From: Agarilytica sp033852165
GTDB lineage: Bacteria; Pseudomonadota; Gammaproteobacteria; Pseudomonadales; Cellvibrionaceae
DNA: 64,000 nt
NCBI GenBank assembly: GCA_033852165.1
Contig: JAWSUZ010000089.1
Location: 38,795 to 102,794 of the forward strand
Direction: 5' to 3'
Part shown: positions 8,275-17,115 of the stretch, in pieces
Position numbering within the stretch: the first letter of the stretch is position 1
Layout: each line of letters opens with the position of its first letter
Notes under the pieces: generated by a model
Told to the model about the DNA's origin: nothing
What the model saw: the letters and a program-made list of their open reading frames with translations, nothing else
The model's database searches: none
Position numbers and translations under genes: made by a program

Positions 8275-9383
8275 CATTACGTATTGTCGCGGATGAAAAC
8301 ATTCCTTTTGTGCACGCGTTATTCTCTCCTTTTGGCGAGGTTTTAACGTTGCCTGGACGCTCGATGACCCGAGAAAACTTGGGCGATGCAGATATATTAT
8401 TGGTTCGTTCAGTGACTAATGTGAACAAGGCGCTAATTGATGCGGCTTCAATACAATTTGTTGGGACCTGCACAATTGGTGTGGATCATTTAGATACGGA
8501 ATACCTCAACGAAAGAAATATTTCATATGCCAGTGCACCTGGTTGCAATGCGAATGCTGTTGTTCAATACGTTTTGGGCGTATTGGCAAAGCTTAATGGT
8601 TTTGATTCGGCAAAAAAAGTGCTTATTGTCGGTGGCGGTAATGTCGGTGGTCGTGTGTACGACGCGCTCACAATTCTCGGGTTTGATTGCAGTATTGCAG
8701 ATCCTTTCCTTGACGATAGCTGTGGTCGAAACCTTACTGATTTTTCCTCTATATCGACTGCCGATATCATTTGTTTTCACGCGCCTTTAGCGGTTGATGG
8801 CCCGCATCCAACGCATCATATGCTGGATGAAGAATTACTGTTGCAGATTAATGCAGGGGCTGTATTGATTAATGCTGGGCGTGGTGGTGTTATCGATAAT
8901 GCGGCGTTGTTAAAAGTTCTGAATCATCGCTCTGACCTTCAAGTGGTGTTGGATGTTTGGGAAAACGAACCGAATATAAATACTGATCTCCTGCAGCTCA
9001 TCACTTTGGGCACGCCTCATATTGCTGGGTATAGTTTCGAAGGGCGTTTAAATGGCGCTTTGATGATTTTTGATGCCTTGGCAGACCACTTGAAGCTCGA
9101 TGTAAAAACATTGGCGGAGATTCGGAAAAAGGTTTGCGGTCAGGCTTTGGGTTGTTCAATTGCAACTCCGGCCCAGTCTGTATTAGATGCTGTTGTGAAT
9201 AGTTATGATGTTTATCTGGATGATGCCAGGCTGCGGTCAGTTGTGAATGAGTTACCGCAGGCCTTTGACGTACTACGTAAAAATTACCCGCAGCGTCGAG
9301 AGTTTTCGCATTATCGATATGATGATTGTCCGGAATCTTCACGGTCGCTATTTCTAAAGTTGGGGTTTGATGTTGGAAGTTAA
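8271..9383 (+). CDS. pdxB: erythronate-4-phosphate dehydrogenase
   Basis: PdxB oxidises 4-phosphoerythronate in the DXP-dependent pyridoxal-5'-phosphate pathway. Seen: the N-terminus MTLRIVADENIPFV, which is diagnostic; the GGGNVG nucleotide-binding loop at residues 121-126; the catalytic Arg/Glu/His pattern typical of D-2-hydroxyacid dehydrogenases (INAGRGGVID, VLDVWENEP, TPHIAGYS); and a C-terminal PdxB dimerisation region. The length of 370 compares with about 380 for E. coli. It starts at a GTG overlapping the stop of the preceding nuclease gene. It is the third gene in the coupled run. Confidence 0.93.
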   Translation: MTLRIVADENIPFVHALFSPFGEVLTLPGRSMTRENLGDADILLVRSVTNVNKALIDAASIQFVGTCTIGVDHLDTEYLNERNISYASAPGCNANAVVQYVLGVLAKLNGFDSAKKVLIVGGGNVGGRVYDALTILGFDCSIADPFLDDSCGRNLTDFSSISTADIICFHAPLAVDGPHPTHHMLDEELLLQINAGAVLINAGRGGVIDNAALLKVLNHRSDLQVVLDVWENEPNINTDLLQLITLGTPHIAGYSFEGRLNGALMIFDALADHLKLDVKTLAEIRKKVCGQALGCSIATPAQSVLDAVVNSYDVYLDDARLRSVVNELPQAFDVLRKNYPQRREFSHYRYDDCPESSRSLFLKLGFDVGS

Positions 9384-10569
9384 AAGTAAACAATTAAAAG
9401 TTGGCTTTTTGGTCAATCCCATTGCGGGGGCTGGAGGGCCGGCTGCACATAAGGGTAGTGATTTAGTCGAAACGCGTCGCGCCTTATTGGCTGGTGAAAT
9501 TCAGGCGAGGTCGCCTTCACGAGCGTTACAGTTTTTAGGTGCGTTAGATAAATTGCCTGAATGTCGCTTTGTAACGGCTCCAGGGGAAATGGGGGCTGAT
9601 TTATTAAAACAAGTTAGGCCTGGTGCATACAGTTGTGTTGATTTTGACTTGCCGAGAGAGACCAGTGAGAAAGATACTCAAAAAATTGTTGAGCTTATAT
9701 TAAAAGCATCCGTCGACCTTCTTGTTTTTGTGGGTGGCGATGGCACCGCGCGAGATGTGTGTTCTGTTGTTAGTGATGAAACAAAAAACGGGGGTAAGCA
9801 AGTTCCTGTGCTGGGGGTTCCCTCTGGTGTAAAAATGCATTCCGGTGTATTTGCTATTACGCCTACCGCTGCGGCTTGCGTTTTAAACGAAGTGTTTTCG
9901 GGTGAGTTAGTATCGCTTGTTGAGCAAGAGGTGAGGGATATTGATGAGGCGGCTCTTCAAAAGGGCCGTGTAAAAAGTCGTTACTTTGGTTCGATGTGGG
10001 TGCCTGATGAGGTACGCTTTATTCAGAGTGTTAAATCGGGTGGAGTTGAGGTGGATGAGCTTGTGCTTGCGGATATTGCTGCGGAAATAGGCGAGCGTTT
10101 GGAGGATGAGGAAAACCAAGACGCTTTAATCATTTTTGCTACGGGCTCGACTACGCAGTTTATTCAGCAGGAGTTGGGCTTCCCTGGTGCGTTGATTGGT
10201 GTTGATGTGGTTCGGTCTGGCGCGTTGATTGCGGAGGATGTGTCGGCATCTCAGTTGGAGTCTATTGTCTCTGAGTTTGTGGGCCGAGTGATTATTGTTC
10301 TGACGGCGATCGGTGGTCAGGGGCATATTTTAGGTCGGGGTAATCAGCAGTTGACGCCTGAGGTTTTGAGGCGGGTTGGGCGTGAAAATTTGTGGTTGGT
10401 GATGACGAAGGCTAAGTTGGAGGCGCTTGGTGGGCGTCCTTTATTAATTGATAGTAATGATCCTGAGTTGGATAGGTTGTGGCAAGGGTTAGTGCCGGTT
10501 GTTACGGGGTATCATGATCAGGTTTTGTATCGTTTGGGCGGGGAGTCTTTGGTGAATTTGGGTGAGTAG
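9370..10569 (+). CDS. ATP-NAD kinase family protein (AcoX-like)
   Basis: Contains the NAD-kinase/diacylglycerol-kinase fold motif GGDGTARD with GGDGT at residues 122-126, and the N-terminal VGFLVNPIAGAGG nucleotide-binding strand. At 399 residues it belongs to the long AcoX-like group annotated as 'ATP-NAD kinase family protein' rather than to NadK itself; the real substrate is uncertain. The start ATG at 9370 (preceded by a TTG) overlaps the pdxB end by 14 bp, so it is the last gene of the epmC-pdxB run. Codon use in the 3' half is richer in GTT/TTG than its neighbours, but the frame is intact. Confidence 0.8.
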   Translation: MLEVKSKQLKVGFLVNPIAGAGGPAAHKGSDLVETRRALLAGEIQARSPSRALQFLGALDKLPECRFVTAPGEMGADLLKQVRPGAYSCVDFDLPRETSEKDTQKIVELILKASVDLLVFVGGDGTARDVCSVVSDETKNGGKQVPVLGVPSGVKMHSGVFAITPTAAACVLNEVFSGELVSLVEQEVRDIDEAALQKGRVKSRYFGSMWVPDEVRFIQSVKSGGVEVDELVLADIAAEIGERLEDEENQDALIIFATGSTTQFIQQELGFPGALIGVDVVRSGALIAEDVSASQLESIVSEFVGRVIIVLTAIGGQGHILGRGNQQLTPEVLRRVGRENLWLVMTKAKLEALGGRPLLIDSNDPELDRLWQGLVPVVTGYHDQVLYRLGGESLVNLGE

Positions 10570-10577
10570 TGAAGACC

Positions 10578-10740
10578 GATTCAGCACTTTGGGGAGTGTT
10601 TTTAAGACACGCCACAAGTATGTCCCTATAGACTCACTAATGCCATCCTCGACAGTTTGCTCCTGCACTGTCTACTCGACTACATCCATGTGGTAAATGG
10701 CATTACATGGTCTTAAAAACACTCCCCAAAGCGCTGAATC
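10578..10740. repeat. 163-bp inverted-repeat element with nested hairpins
   Basis: Two 31-bp arms, 10578-10608 and 10710-10740, are inverted copies differing at one position. Inside are nested shorter dyads: TAATGCCAT/ATGGCATTA and GACAGT (10651-10656)/ACTGTC (10667-10672) around the loop TTGCTCCTGC. No coding frame fits it. The right arm accidentally supplies a start and about 30 codons to the downstream methyltransferase frame. It sits just after the NAD-kinase-like stop, so it could act as a transcription terminator or be a miniature mobile element; there is no obvious target-site duplication. Confidence 0.75.
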
Positions 10741-10844
10741 TCTGTGCCAGTTTCCACAATGTTGATTGTGCTCCTAAGGGTGGGGTTCTTAAGCCTTATA
10801 TTGTTAGTACGTTTTGGGTAAAAGTAAAAATATTGAGAGAGTTG

Positions 10845-11816
10845 ATGCAAGAAAAGTTATTAGATTTATCACCAATATTCAGTGCGTTTGAAAAGGGTTT
10901 TGCAGAGGATCGCCCAGAAGAGGTAAAGCGTCGGAATAATAGCTTTCGTATTTTTCACGGTCGAGGAAAGTGCTTCGAAAACTTGGACTGGATCAATATA
11001 GATTATCACGCGTCACTCATTTTAATCACAATGTACAACTCCTCATCGATTGCTTTGGATGAGTCGTTAATCGAATATGTTGGGAAAGAGGTTTCTGATT
11101 GGGTTTTATCTAATCAGGGCAAGCTTGGTGTCGAATCCTTGCTGCTGCAGCGTCGAGATTTATTTGGTGCGCCAGTCACCGCGCTAATAGGTGGGGTGCC
11201 CGAGCGTTCGTTTGCCGTGCGCGACAATCTAAAGTTTGGTTTGTCTTTTGGTCAGCAAAACGTCGGGTATTTTTTAGATATTGAACCTGCCCGTGTTTGG
11301 TTGGCTGAGCGCTGTAAAGACAAAAAATTACTCAATCTTTTTTCCTACACCTGTGCGTTTTCAGTTGTTGCCAGTGGGGCGGGGGCTTCGTCGATTGTTA
11401 ATATCGATATGAGTAAAAAATCGTTACAGCGTGGTCGTGAAAACTATGCGATGAGTGAGCTCTCGACCGCTGGCGTAACGTTTATGTCCCACGATATTTT
11501 CAAGTCATGGGGGAAACTCAAAAAGTTCGGGCCGTACGATATTGTCGTTATCGATCCTCCCAGTTTTCAGAAAGGCAGTTTTATTGCTTCTAAAGATTAT
11601 GAGAAAGTGATTCGAAGGATGGAGAGCTTGGTTGCGGAGGGCGGTTGCTTTTTAGCGTGTTTAAATTCCCCAGAAGTTCGCCTTGCAGATTTTCAGGGGA
11701 TGATCGATGCAAATGCTCAGGGCTTCAGTTTCGAAGAAAAGCTACAGCCTCTTGAAAGTTTTCCGGAAAAAGAAGATGGTCGAGAGCTGAAAATGCTAGT
11801 TTATCGTAAAGGGTAG
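10845..11816 (+). CDS. class I SAM-dependent methyltransferase (RlmI/RlmK-like domain)
   Basis: A Rossmann-fold methyltransferase of the PF10672-type group related to RlmK/RlmI rRNA methyltransferases. Counting from the ATG at 10845: FGLSFGQQNVGYFLD (131-145), the SAM-binding strand LLNLFSYTCAFSVVASGAGA (162-181), IVNIDMS, and the catalytic VVIDPPSFQKGSF (234-246). The open frame begins at 10707 inside the inverted repeat, but those 46 residues are not family-like, so the internal ATG after a purine-rich GAGAGA is preferred. The result is 323 residues. No PUA domain is seen, so it is not RlmI itself; the substrate (probably rRNA) is inferred only from the family. Confidence 0.8.
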   Translation: MQEKLLDLSPIFSAFEKGFAEDRPEEVKRRNNSFRIFHGRGKCFENLDWINIDYHASLILITMYNSSSIALDESLIEYVGKEVSDWVLSNQGKLGVESLLLQRRDLFGAPVTALIGGVPERSFAVRDNLKFGLSFGQQNVGYFLDIEPARVWLAERCKDKKLLNLFSYTCAFSVVASGAGASSIVNIDMSKKSLQRGRENYAMSELSTAGVTFMSHDIFKSWGKLKKFGPYDIVVIDPPSFQKGSFIASKDYEKVIRRMESLVAEGGCFLACLNSPEVRLADFQGMIDANAQGFSFEEKLQPLESFPEKEDGRELKMLVYRKG

Positions 11817-11878
11817 GGGTGCCTTTTTGTACGTTGTGCTGGTTCAGGCATGAGGCGCTTCAATATTATTTAAATCGG

Positions 11879-11914
11879 TCGTAGGGTGGAAAAGCCAAAG
11901 GCGCCTTCCACCGA
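11879..11914. repeat. small hairpin repeat, copy 1
   Basis: A hairpin-forming unit CGTAGGGTGGAAAAGCC followed by GGCGCCTTCCACCG, with arms GGTGGAA/TTCCACC. The same unit recurs in inverted orientation at 12031-12062. It lies in the convergent region between the methyltransferase and the minus-strand gene at 12099, a typical place for REP/BIME-like elements. Confidence 0.5.
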
Positions 11915-12030
11915 AACCCTGCTTGCCCTTCCATATTCCATTTGTCTAGTCTGATGTGGCCCCTGTTAAAATTGTGAGTGGCGTGAAGTGGTTGCTTTTT
12001 ATGCTGCAATAGATTGTAAGATCGTGCTGT

Positions 12031-12062
12031 GCCGGAAGGCGCTCTGCTTTTCCGACCTACGG
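12031..12062. repeat. small hairpin repeat, copy 2 (inverted)
   Basis: GCCGGAAGGCGCTCTGC followed by TTTTCCGACCTACGG is, on the minus strand, a close variant of the unit at 11879-11914 (shared CGTAGG, GGAAAAGC and GCGCCTTCC). Two inverted copies about 120 bp apart resemble a BIME pair. No other copy was noticed in the window. Confidence 0.5.
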
Positions 12063-12098
12063 TAAATAGATTTATTTCGGGGGGAGGGGAAGGGAGAG

Positions 12099-12530
12099 TT
12101 AAGAAAAATCGCGGGACTTAAGCATGTATCGCAAAACAAGTGATTTTAACGCTTCAGATGAACCCGCTTTCAGCGTGTTTTTAAGTGTGTCGATTCTTCT
12201 TTGAGTATTATCTAGTGAGTCGGTGGCCTCAGCATCGAAACCTGCAAGTAAATTAAAGCCCCGGTGCGTCAATACTGCCTCTTCAACAGCTTCCTGTTTT
12301 ACCTCGCTGGAATACTGAATGTAATCACATTCTTTAAGCCAAACAATCGCACCAAAACCGGCTTCGAATCGAGGGCTGTGAAGACCAAATTCATCGGGCT
12401 CGTCTGCTCCGGAGATATCCTCGACATAAAGCGCGGTTTTTACCGGAAAGCGGCGGAACAGGCTCAATAAAATTTTGGCAGTATCTTTACAAAAATCATC
12501 AATGTGCAAATCGCCAATAGGGCTGGTCAT
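12099..12530 (-). CDS. conserved-looking hypothetical protein next to alaA
   Basis: An unrecognised 143-residue soluble protein. The N-terminus (IGDLHIDDFCKDTAKILLSLFRRFP) is amphipathic helix, a middle segment (LYVEDISGADEPDEFGLHSPRFEAGFGAIVWLKECDYIQY) looks like beta structure, and the C-terminus is helical. It has no signal peptide, membrane segment or recognisable catalytic motif. It starts 20 bp after the alaA stop on the same strand, so co-transcription with alaA is likely. The ordered helix-strand-helix pattern and position support a real gene; the function is unknown. Confidence 0.7.
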   Translation of the reverse strand: MTSPIGDLHIDDFCKDTAKILLSLFRRFPVKTALYVEDISGADEPDEFGLHSPRFEAGFGAIVWLKECDYIQYSSEVKQEAVEEAVLTHRGFNLLAGFDAEATDSLDNTQRRIDTLKNTLKAGSSEALKSLVLRYMLKSRDFS

Positions 12531-12550
12531 TTTATATTCCGAAAGCTGGC

Positions 12551-13765
12551 TTATTTACGATAATTTTGTAAAAAGCGACCAAATTTATTGATGGCTTCTT
12601 CAATTTCATTTGCCTGGGGTAAAAAGACAATTCTGAAATGATCCGGGTCTGGCCAGTTAAAGGCTGTGCCTTGGACCAATAATATTTTATCGCTTAATAA
12701 AAAGTCGAGAATCAGTTTTTGGTCATCATCGATCTTATACATCTCGCGATCAATTTTTGGGAAAAGGTAGATAGCCCCTTTTGGGATGACACAGCTGACG
12801 CCGGGAATTTTATTGAGCGCGCGAACAGCTGCGTCTCTTTGTTCTAGCAGTCGGCCGCCAGGAAGGATAAGTTCATTTACGCTTTGGTAGCCACCTAATG
12901 CCGTTTGAACTGCATACATCGCCGGTACGTTGGCGCATAAGCGCATAGAGGAAAGCATTTCTAAGCCTTCGATATAGCCTTGCGCGTGGCTTTTGTCACC
13001 GCTAATGACCATCCAGCCCGAGCGGAAACCCGCCAAGCGGTAGGATTTAGATAGGCCGTTAAAGCTGATGCACAATAAATCGTCGGCGACGCGCCCCATG
13101 GGGATAAATTCAGCTTCGTCGTACAAAATTTTTGAATAGATCTCATCGGCAAATAGAACAAGTTTATGTTCTCGTGCAACTTCAACGAGTTGTTCCAGAA
13201 TCTCTTGGTCGTATACCGCGCCGGTTGGGTTATTGGGGTTGATGATCAATAGCGCGCGAGTTTTGTCGGTGATTTTAGACTTTATGTCTTCAATGTCTGG
13301 AAACCAATTCGCTTCTTCTGCGCAACGATAGTGTATAGGTTTTCCTCCGGACAAATTGACTGCGGCTGTCCACAGGGGGTAGTCGGGAGTGGGAATGAGG
13401 ACTTCATCACCGTTGTTTAGCAAAGCCTGACAAGCCATGACAATCAGCTCGCTGACACCGTTGCCAAGGAAAATATCATCGATATCCACGCCCGGTATTC
13501 TTAACTGCTGGCATTCTTGCATGATCGCTTTGCGAGCGGCAAATAAGCCTTTTGAGGCGGTATAACCCTGGGCGTTGCGCAGGTTATGAATCACGTCTGA
13601 TATCAATTCATCGGGCGCATCAAAACCAAAGGGGGCAGGGTTGCCGATGTTGAGTTTAAGAATACGTTGGCCTTCTTCTTCCAGGCGGTTGGCATGGTCG
13701 AGTACGGGGCCACGAATGTCGTAGCAGACGTCTAATAATTTGTCTGATTTGTTAATCCGTTGCAT
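12551..13765 (-). CDS. alaA: alanine transaminase AlaA (glutamate-pyruvate aminotransferase)
   Basis: A PLP-dependent class I aminotransferase making alanine from pyruvate and glutamate. The PLP lysine is K240 in SFNGLSKSYRLAGFRSGW; NPNNPTGAVY (176-185) and FADEIYSKILYD (205-216) are further active-site segments; the start MQRINKSDKLLDVCYDIRGP is the AlaA/YfbQ N-terminus. The length of 404 matches E. coli AlaA (405). It faces msrB divergently across about 240 bp and probably forms an operon with the downstream hypothetical gene. Confidence 0.92.
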   Translation of the reverse strand: MQRINKSDKLLDVCYDIRGPVLDHANRLEEEGQRILKLNIGNPAPFGFDAPDELISDVIHNLRNAQGYTASKGLFAARKAIMQECQQLRIPGVDIDDIFLGNGVSELIVMACQALLNNGDEVLIPTPDYPLWTAAVNLSGGKPIHYRCAEEANWFPDIEDIKSKITDKTRALLIINPNNPTGAVYDQEILEQLVEVAREHKLVLFADEIYSKILYDEAEFIPMGRVADDLLCISFNGLSKSYRLAGFRSGWMVISGDKSHAQGYIEGLEMLSSMRLCANVPAMYAVQTALGGYQSVNELILPGGRLLEQRDAAVRALNKIPGVSCVIPKGAIYLFPKIDREMYKIDDDQKLILDFLLSDKILLVQGTAFNWPDPDHFRIVFLPQANEIEEAINKFGRFLQNYRK

Positions 13766-14006
13766 GGTTAATTCAGTTTTGTTTATCTATTGTTGTTTAT
13801 TTTTAGTGATGCAGTGACATTGTCACGCGGGTTATATCACAAGATTATCATTTTAACTGTTTGTCACCGCGTCGGCAGGGCTAACTGAGTTAATATGTTC
13901 GTTAGCTGCGTAAGCATCAAGCCTAGCTTGATCGTCTTACTTTTTATTGTGTTTGCCTTGAGCTAATGCCCGAGGCTTTGCCCCGCTGGTGATTTAAGGA
14001 ACGATT

Positions 14007-14414
14007 ATGGCAGATGATGCGTTAAAAAACGATGCGTATTGGCGAGATAAACTCTCCGACGAGGAGTTTTACATATGCAGAGAAAAAGGTACTGAGCGGG
14101 CGTTTACGGGTATTTACTGTGATCAAAAAGCTTCTGGGACATATACCTGTAAGTGCTGCGGTGAGGGATTATTTGATTCTGAAACCAAATTCGATTCGGG
14201 CTCGGGCTGGCCAAGCTTTTATCAATCGAAAAATGACGGCTCGATAAATGAACATGGTGATCAGTCTGGAATGATGGTTCGTACAGAAATTGTTTGTGCG
14301 AAGTGTGGTTCGCATCTTGGCCATGTCTTTCCCGATGGTCCTGCGCCAACAGGGCAGCGATATTGTGTCAATTCGGCGTCCTTGAATTTTGTTGGGAAGG
14401 TCGATTCTGAGTGA
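14007..14414 (+). CDS. msrB: peptide-methionine (R)-S-oxide reductase MsrB
   Basis: Reduces methionine-R-sulfoxide in proteins. Zinc-binding cysteines are visible as C48/C51 (TCKCCG) and C97/C100 (CAKCG), with the catalytic cysteine C120 in RYCVNSASL; FDSGSGWPSFY and GSHLGHVFPDGP are classic family motifs. The length of 135 is typical of the single-domain cytoplasmic form, with no signal peptide. It is preceded by AAGGAACG and overlaps the next gene by 4 bp (GTGA), so the two are probably translated together. Confidence 0.95.
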   Translation: MADDALKNDAYWRDKLSDEEFYICREKGTERAFTGIYCDQKASGTYTCKCCGEGLFDSETKFDSGSGWPSFYQSKNDGSINEHGDQSGMMVRTEIVCAKCGSHLGHVFPDGPAPTGQRYCVNSASLNFVGKVDSE

Positions 14415-15079
14415 AGTCATTTAACGAAATATATCAATTGGCCTGTATTCATAAAGGCGGGGAGTCGGTCGTTGAATCGATACTTCCTTCCGTGAGATCG
14501 ACAAAGGAGCTTAGCGAGATAGATGACAGAGAATACCTATCGAACATGTGTCGTCGGGTTTTTCGTGCGGGGTTAAGGCATTCTCTGGTTGACAGTAAGT
14601 GGCCTCAGTTTGAGCAGCGGTTCAAAGGTTTTGATCCTGTTTTTTGCGCAATGTTGAGCGAAGATGATATTGACGCAGCAATGAAAGATAGCAGTATTAT
14701 TCGGCACCGGGGTAAGTTGAATTCAATTCGAGCCAACGGGCAATTTGTTTTGGAGCAGTCTCGGGAGTCTGGTAGTTTCGGCGCCTACTTGGCAAGCTGG
14801 TTGCCAGAGCAAACAGTTGAACTTTGGTGGGACTTGAAGAAAAAAGGTAAGCAGATGGGCGGCAATTCCGGCGCAGCATTTTTACGTCTGGTGGAAAAGG
14901 ATACTTTTTTAATGACGCGGGACGTCATCGCTGTGCTCATAAATTGCGGAGTGATTGAAAAGGAGCCGACTTCAAAGCGGGATCAACGCTTGGTGCAAGC
15001 CGCATTTTCAAGTTGGCAGGCTGAGTGTGGTCGTCCCCTCTGTGAAATTAGTCGAATTGTTTCGTATACCGCGACGTAA
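14411..15079 (+). CDS. DNA-3-methyladenine glycosylase I (Tag) family protein
   Basis: Matches the Tag superfamily: CRRVFRAGLRHSLVDSKWPQFEQRFKGFDP, then DDIDAAMKDSSIIRHRGKLNSIRANGQFV, corresponding to the 'I+RN..KI.A...NA' helix-hairpin region of 3-methyladenine glycosylases. It lacks the zinc-coordinating Cys/His pairs at the termini of E. coli Tag, so it belongs to the Tag-like group of uncertain substrate. The length is 222 residues, with a GTG start overlapping the msrB stop. Pairing with msrB suggests a damage-repair theme, which is inference. Confidence 0.75.
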   Translation: MKSFNEIYQLACIHKGGESVVESILPSVRSTKELSEIDDREYLSNMCRRVFRAGLRHSLVDSKWPQFEQRFKGFDPVFCAMLSEDDIDAAMKDSSIIRHRGKLNSIRANGQFVLEQSRESGSFGAYLASWLPEQTVELWWDLKKKGKQMGGNSGAAFLRLVEKDTFLMTRDVIAVLINCGVIEKEPTSKRDQRLVQAAFSSWQAECGRPLCEISRIVSYTAT

Positions 15080-15271
15080 GTCCAAGCTGACGCAAATAAG
15101 AGCTGGCGTATAGGGCGCAAGCATATAGAAAGTTGGGCAATGGCAAGTGAAGGCCGCGCAAGTCAAGCCTTGAAAAGTGTGTTTTTGATTAAGTGTTTGG
15201 GCTATGGCTGACGTTAAAGTGTTGGTTGACGTTAAGCTCAAATCCAAAACAAACCTTAGGAAGAGTTTTCT

Positions 15272-16015
15272 ATGATCGCAATAAAGTCTTTTATCTATTA
15301 TGAATTGGTGTTTTTTGCCGTGATGTTGGCGGGGATGCTTGGTCAGAAATTCCAAGTATTGCCATTTAAAATCGCGTTTGGAGGATTTGCTCTGGGCCTC
15401 CTTCTGGCTGCGGTATTGGGCGTGGTTTCTCTGGTCACCTTTGCCTTATCTTTCGGAGTGATTTCGTCCGAAGTGCGTATACACTCACTAGCAAGTTTTG
15501 GTCTTGGTTTTATTCCCCTGATTATGGTGGTGGTTATTGTCGGTGCGGGTTTAAAGGTCCCTAAGATTCACGATATTTCGACAGATCTTGAAGACAATAT
15601 TGAATTTGAGAATGCTGTGTCGTTGCGTCTCCCATCGGAGAATAGCCTTAGCTTACCGTCCGAGAGAGTAAAGGAGCAGCATCGTTCACATTACAAGGAT
15701 GTTCGCCCTTTAATGGCTTCTGACGCTCCCTCAGAGGCCTACGCTAAAGCCCTTCGCGTTGCTTTAGAGTTAGGGTGGGTGATTCGTTCTCAAAATGATG
15801 AACTGAAAACTTTTGAGGCCACGGAGTCGACTGCCTTATTTGGCTTTGTTGATGATATTGTCGTTAGGGTGGGGTCAGCTGAAAGTTTTAATGGGGCTGA
15901 TCGAAAAGAGGGCAGTAAGATCGATATGCGCTCTGTTTCACGTGTGGGAAAGAGTGATCTAGGCGCGAATGCTAAGCGGATAGAGCGATTCCAGCAGGCT
16001 TACAAGGCTATATAG
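15272..16015 (+). CDS. DUF1499 family membrane protein
   Basis: A 247-residue protein with three N-terminal transmembrane segments (about 7-25, 31-60 and 68-93) followed by a soluble domain that fits DUF1499 (PF07386): YKDVRPLMASDAPSEAYAKALRVAL, VIRSQNDELKTFEATESTALFGFVDDIVVRV and the closing SKIDMRSVSRVGKSDLGANAKRIERF. The function of this family is not established. It starts at an ATG 11 bases after AGGAAGAG. The neighbours give no functional hint; it is monocistronic. Confidence 0.8.
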   Translation: MIAIKSFIYYELVFFAVMLAGMLGQKFQVLPFKIAFGGFALGLLLAAVLGVVSLVTFALSFGVISSEVRIHSLASFGLGFIPLIMVVVIVGAGLKVPKIHDISTDLEDNIEFENAVSLRLPSENSLSLPSERVKEQHRSHYKDVRPLMASDAPSEAYAKALRVALELGWVIRSQNDELKTFEATESTALFGFVDDIVVRVGSAESFNGADRKEGSKIDMRSVSRVGKSDLGANAKRIERFQQAYKAI

Positions 16016-16102
16016 TTATTTCGGTATGCCTGGGCTTCGTTTCATGTGTCATATTTCATGGGGGGGGGAGCCTTCAAATTCCGCGTATAGAGCAAAGGGT
16101 TA

Positions 16103-16900
16103 TCAGTCGTAGATATTTTTCTTCTTCCATACATCGCTAGGCTCTGCGAATTTATCCCACTCCTCTTGGACCTCTTCTGATTGATCGTTATCATCAGAAG
16201 AGCGGACTGGAATATCCAGTTGTTCGTCTTCAGCCAATTGTTCTTTCAATTGTGCAATGAGGGTTCTAAGTCTGTCTAGGCGCTTACTTAGCGCGCCTGC
16301 GTTGGCATCGCGTGCGATCAGGTTAAAGGCTAGCTCAAAATAGTGGATGGCGAGCTTGATCTTGCCTGATTGGCGCGCATTATTGCCATTAATGCTGTGG
16401 CCATCGACAGCGACTTGTAGAGCAAGGTTTTTGATTTGATGACGAAAAATTTGTGCCTGGTTGTGAGGGATGGACTGCTTAGTCTCCAGTTTATACACAT
16501 ACTTATGCAATTCTTCTAAGCTTGCCCGCACGTCTTTTATTTGTTGGGGGGTTTCCAGGGCTGGGGCCTGTTGGGTCGGTGCTTGACGTTGGGTCTCGAT
16601 CATCTGTGCATTAACGACTTGCATATCTTGCAGGTGGCCGGATTGTTTAGGTTCAAGTGCTGATAACTGCTCGGACACATCGGCGAGGCTACGTTGCACT
16701 AATATTTTGAGCTCTTTGGATAAAAAGCCCTCAGGGAATCCTTTGAGCATAAATTTGAAGCTGCGAGAACGGTTCTTAAGAGCGCTGATTAGGCGAACTC
16801 GCTGTTCACGTTTGGTCTGAACGGTCTGTTGAACGAAGGCATAACTCACCAGCAAACCGAGTAAGATGACAATGGCAACGATGATAGAGGCAGTAGACAT
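16103..16900 (-). CDS. membrane-anchored coiled-coil protein of unknown function
   Basis: A 265-residue protein with one N-terminal transmembrane helix (about 4-24, STASIIVAIVILLGLLVSYAFV) and a cytoplasmic region dominated by helices. The central part (about 125-225) contains an alpha-helical repeat reminiscent of TPR packing (GKIKLAIHYFELAFNLIARDANAGA), and the tail is acidic with EEVQEEWDKFAEPSDVW. I recall similar proteins annotated only as hypothetical in pseudomonads. It is convergent with the DUF1499 gene and monocistronic. Confidence 0.7.
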   Translation of the reverse strand: MSTASIIVAIVILLGLLVSYAFVQQTVQTKREQRVRLISALKNRSRSFKFMLKGFPEGFLSKELKILVQRSLADVSEQLSALEPKQSGHLQDMQVVNAQMIETQRQAPTQQAPALETPQQIKDVRASLEELHKYVYKLETKQSIPHNQAQIFRHQIKNLALQVAVDGHSINGNNARQSGKIKLAIHYFELAFNLIARDANAGALSKRLDRLRTLIAQLKEQLAEDEQLDIPVRSSDDNDQSEEVQEEWDKFAEPSDVWKKKNIYD

Positions 16901-17061
16901 AAGCTTAAGTTTGTTCTTTTCTTATAACAAAGGCTAGTCATTCTGGAGAGTAGAAGCAAATTATTGGCCAATTAAATTTGGCGCCCAATGTTTAATAACT
17001 AAGCGTATTGTATTCAAAAAAGTCGAACTGAAAAATGAGGAAAAAAACCTGGTCGTAATTG

Positions 17062-17090
17062 TTGACAGGAACCGGGCCTCTCACTAGAAT
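17062..17090 (+). promoter_or_regulatory. sigma-70 promoter of the first tRNA-Glu/tRNA-Gly unit
   Basis: TTGACA at 17062-17067 and TAGAAT at 17085-17090, separated by exactly 17 bp, followed by the GC-rich discriminator GCGCCCCTC. That discriminator is typical of stable-RNA promoters under stringent control. It lies 26 bp upstream of tRNA-Glu. Confidence 0.85.
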
Positions 17091-17115
17091 GCGCCCCTCT
17101 TGAGATACGCGTCCT

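Noticed and set aside
10707..10844. N-terminal 46-codon extension of the SAM methyltransferase
   Set aside because: It is encoded by the right arm of the inverted repeat and following spacer, and is not family-like; the ATG at 10845 starts the conserved protein.
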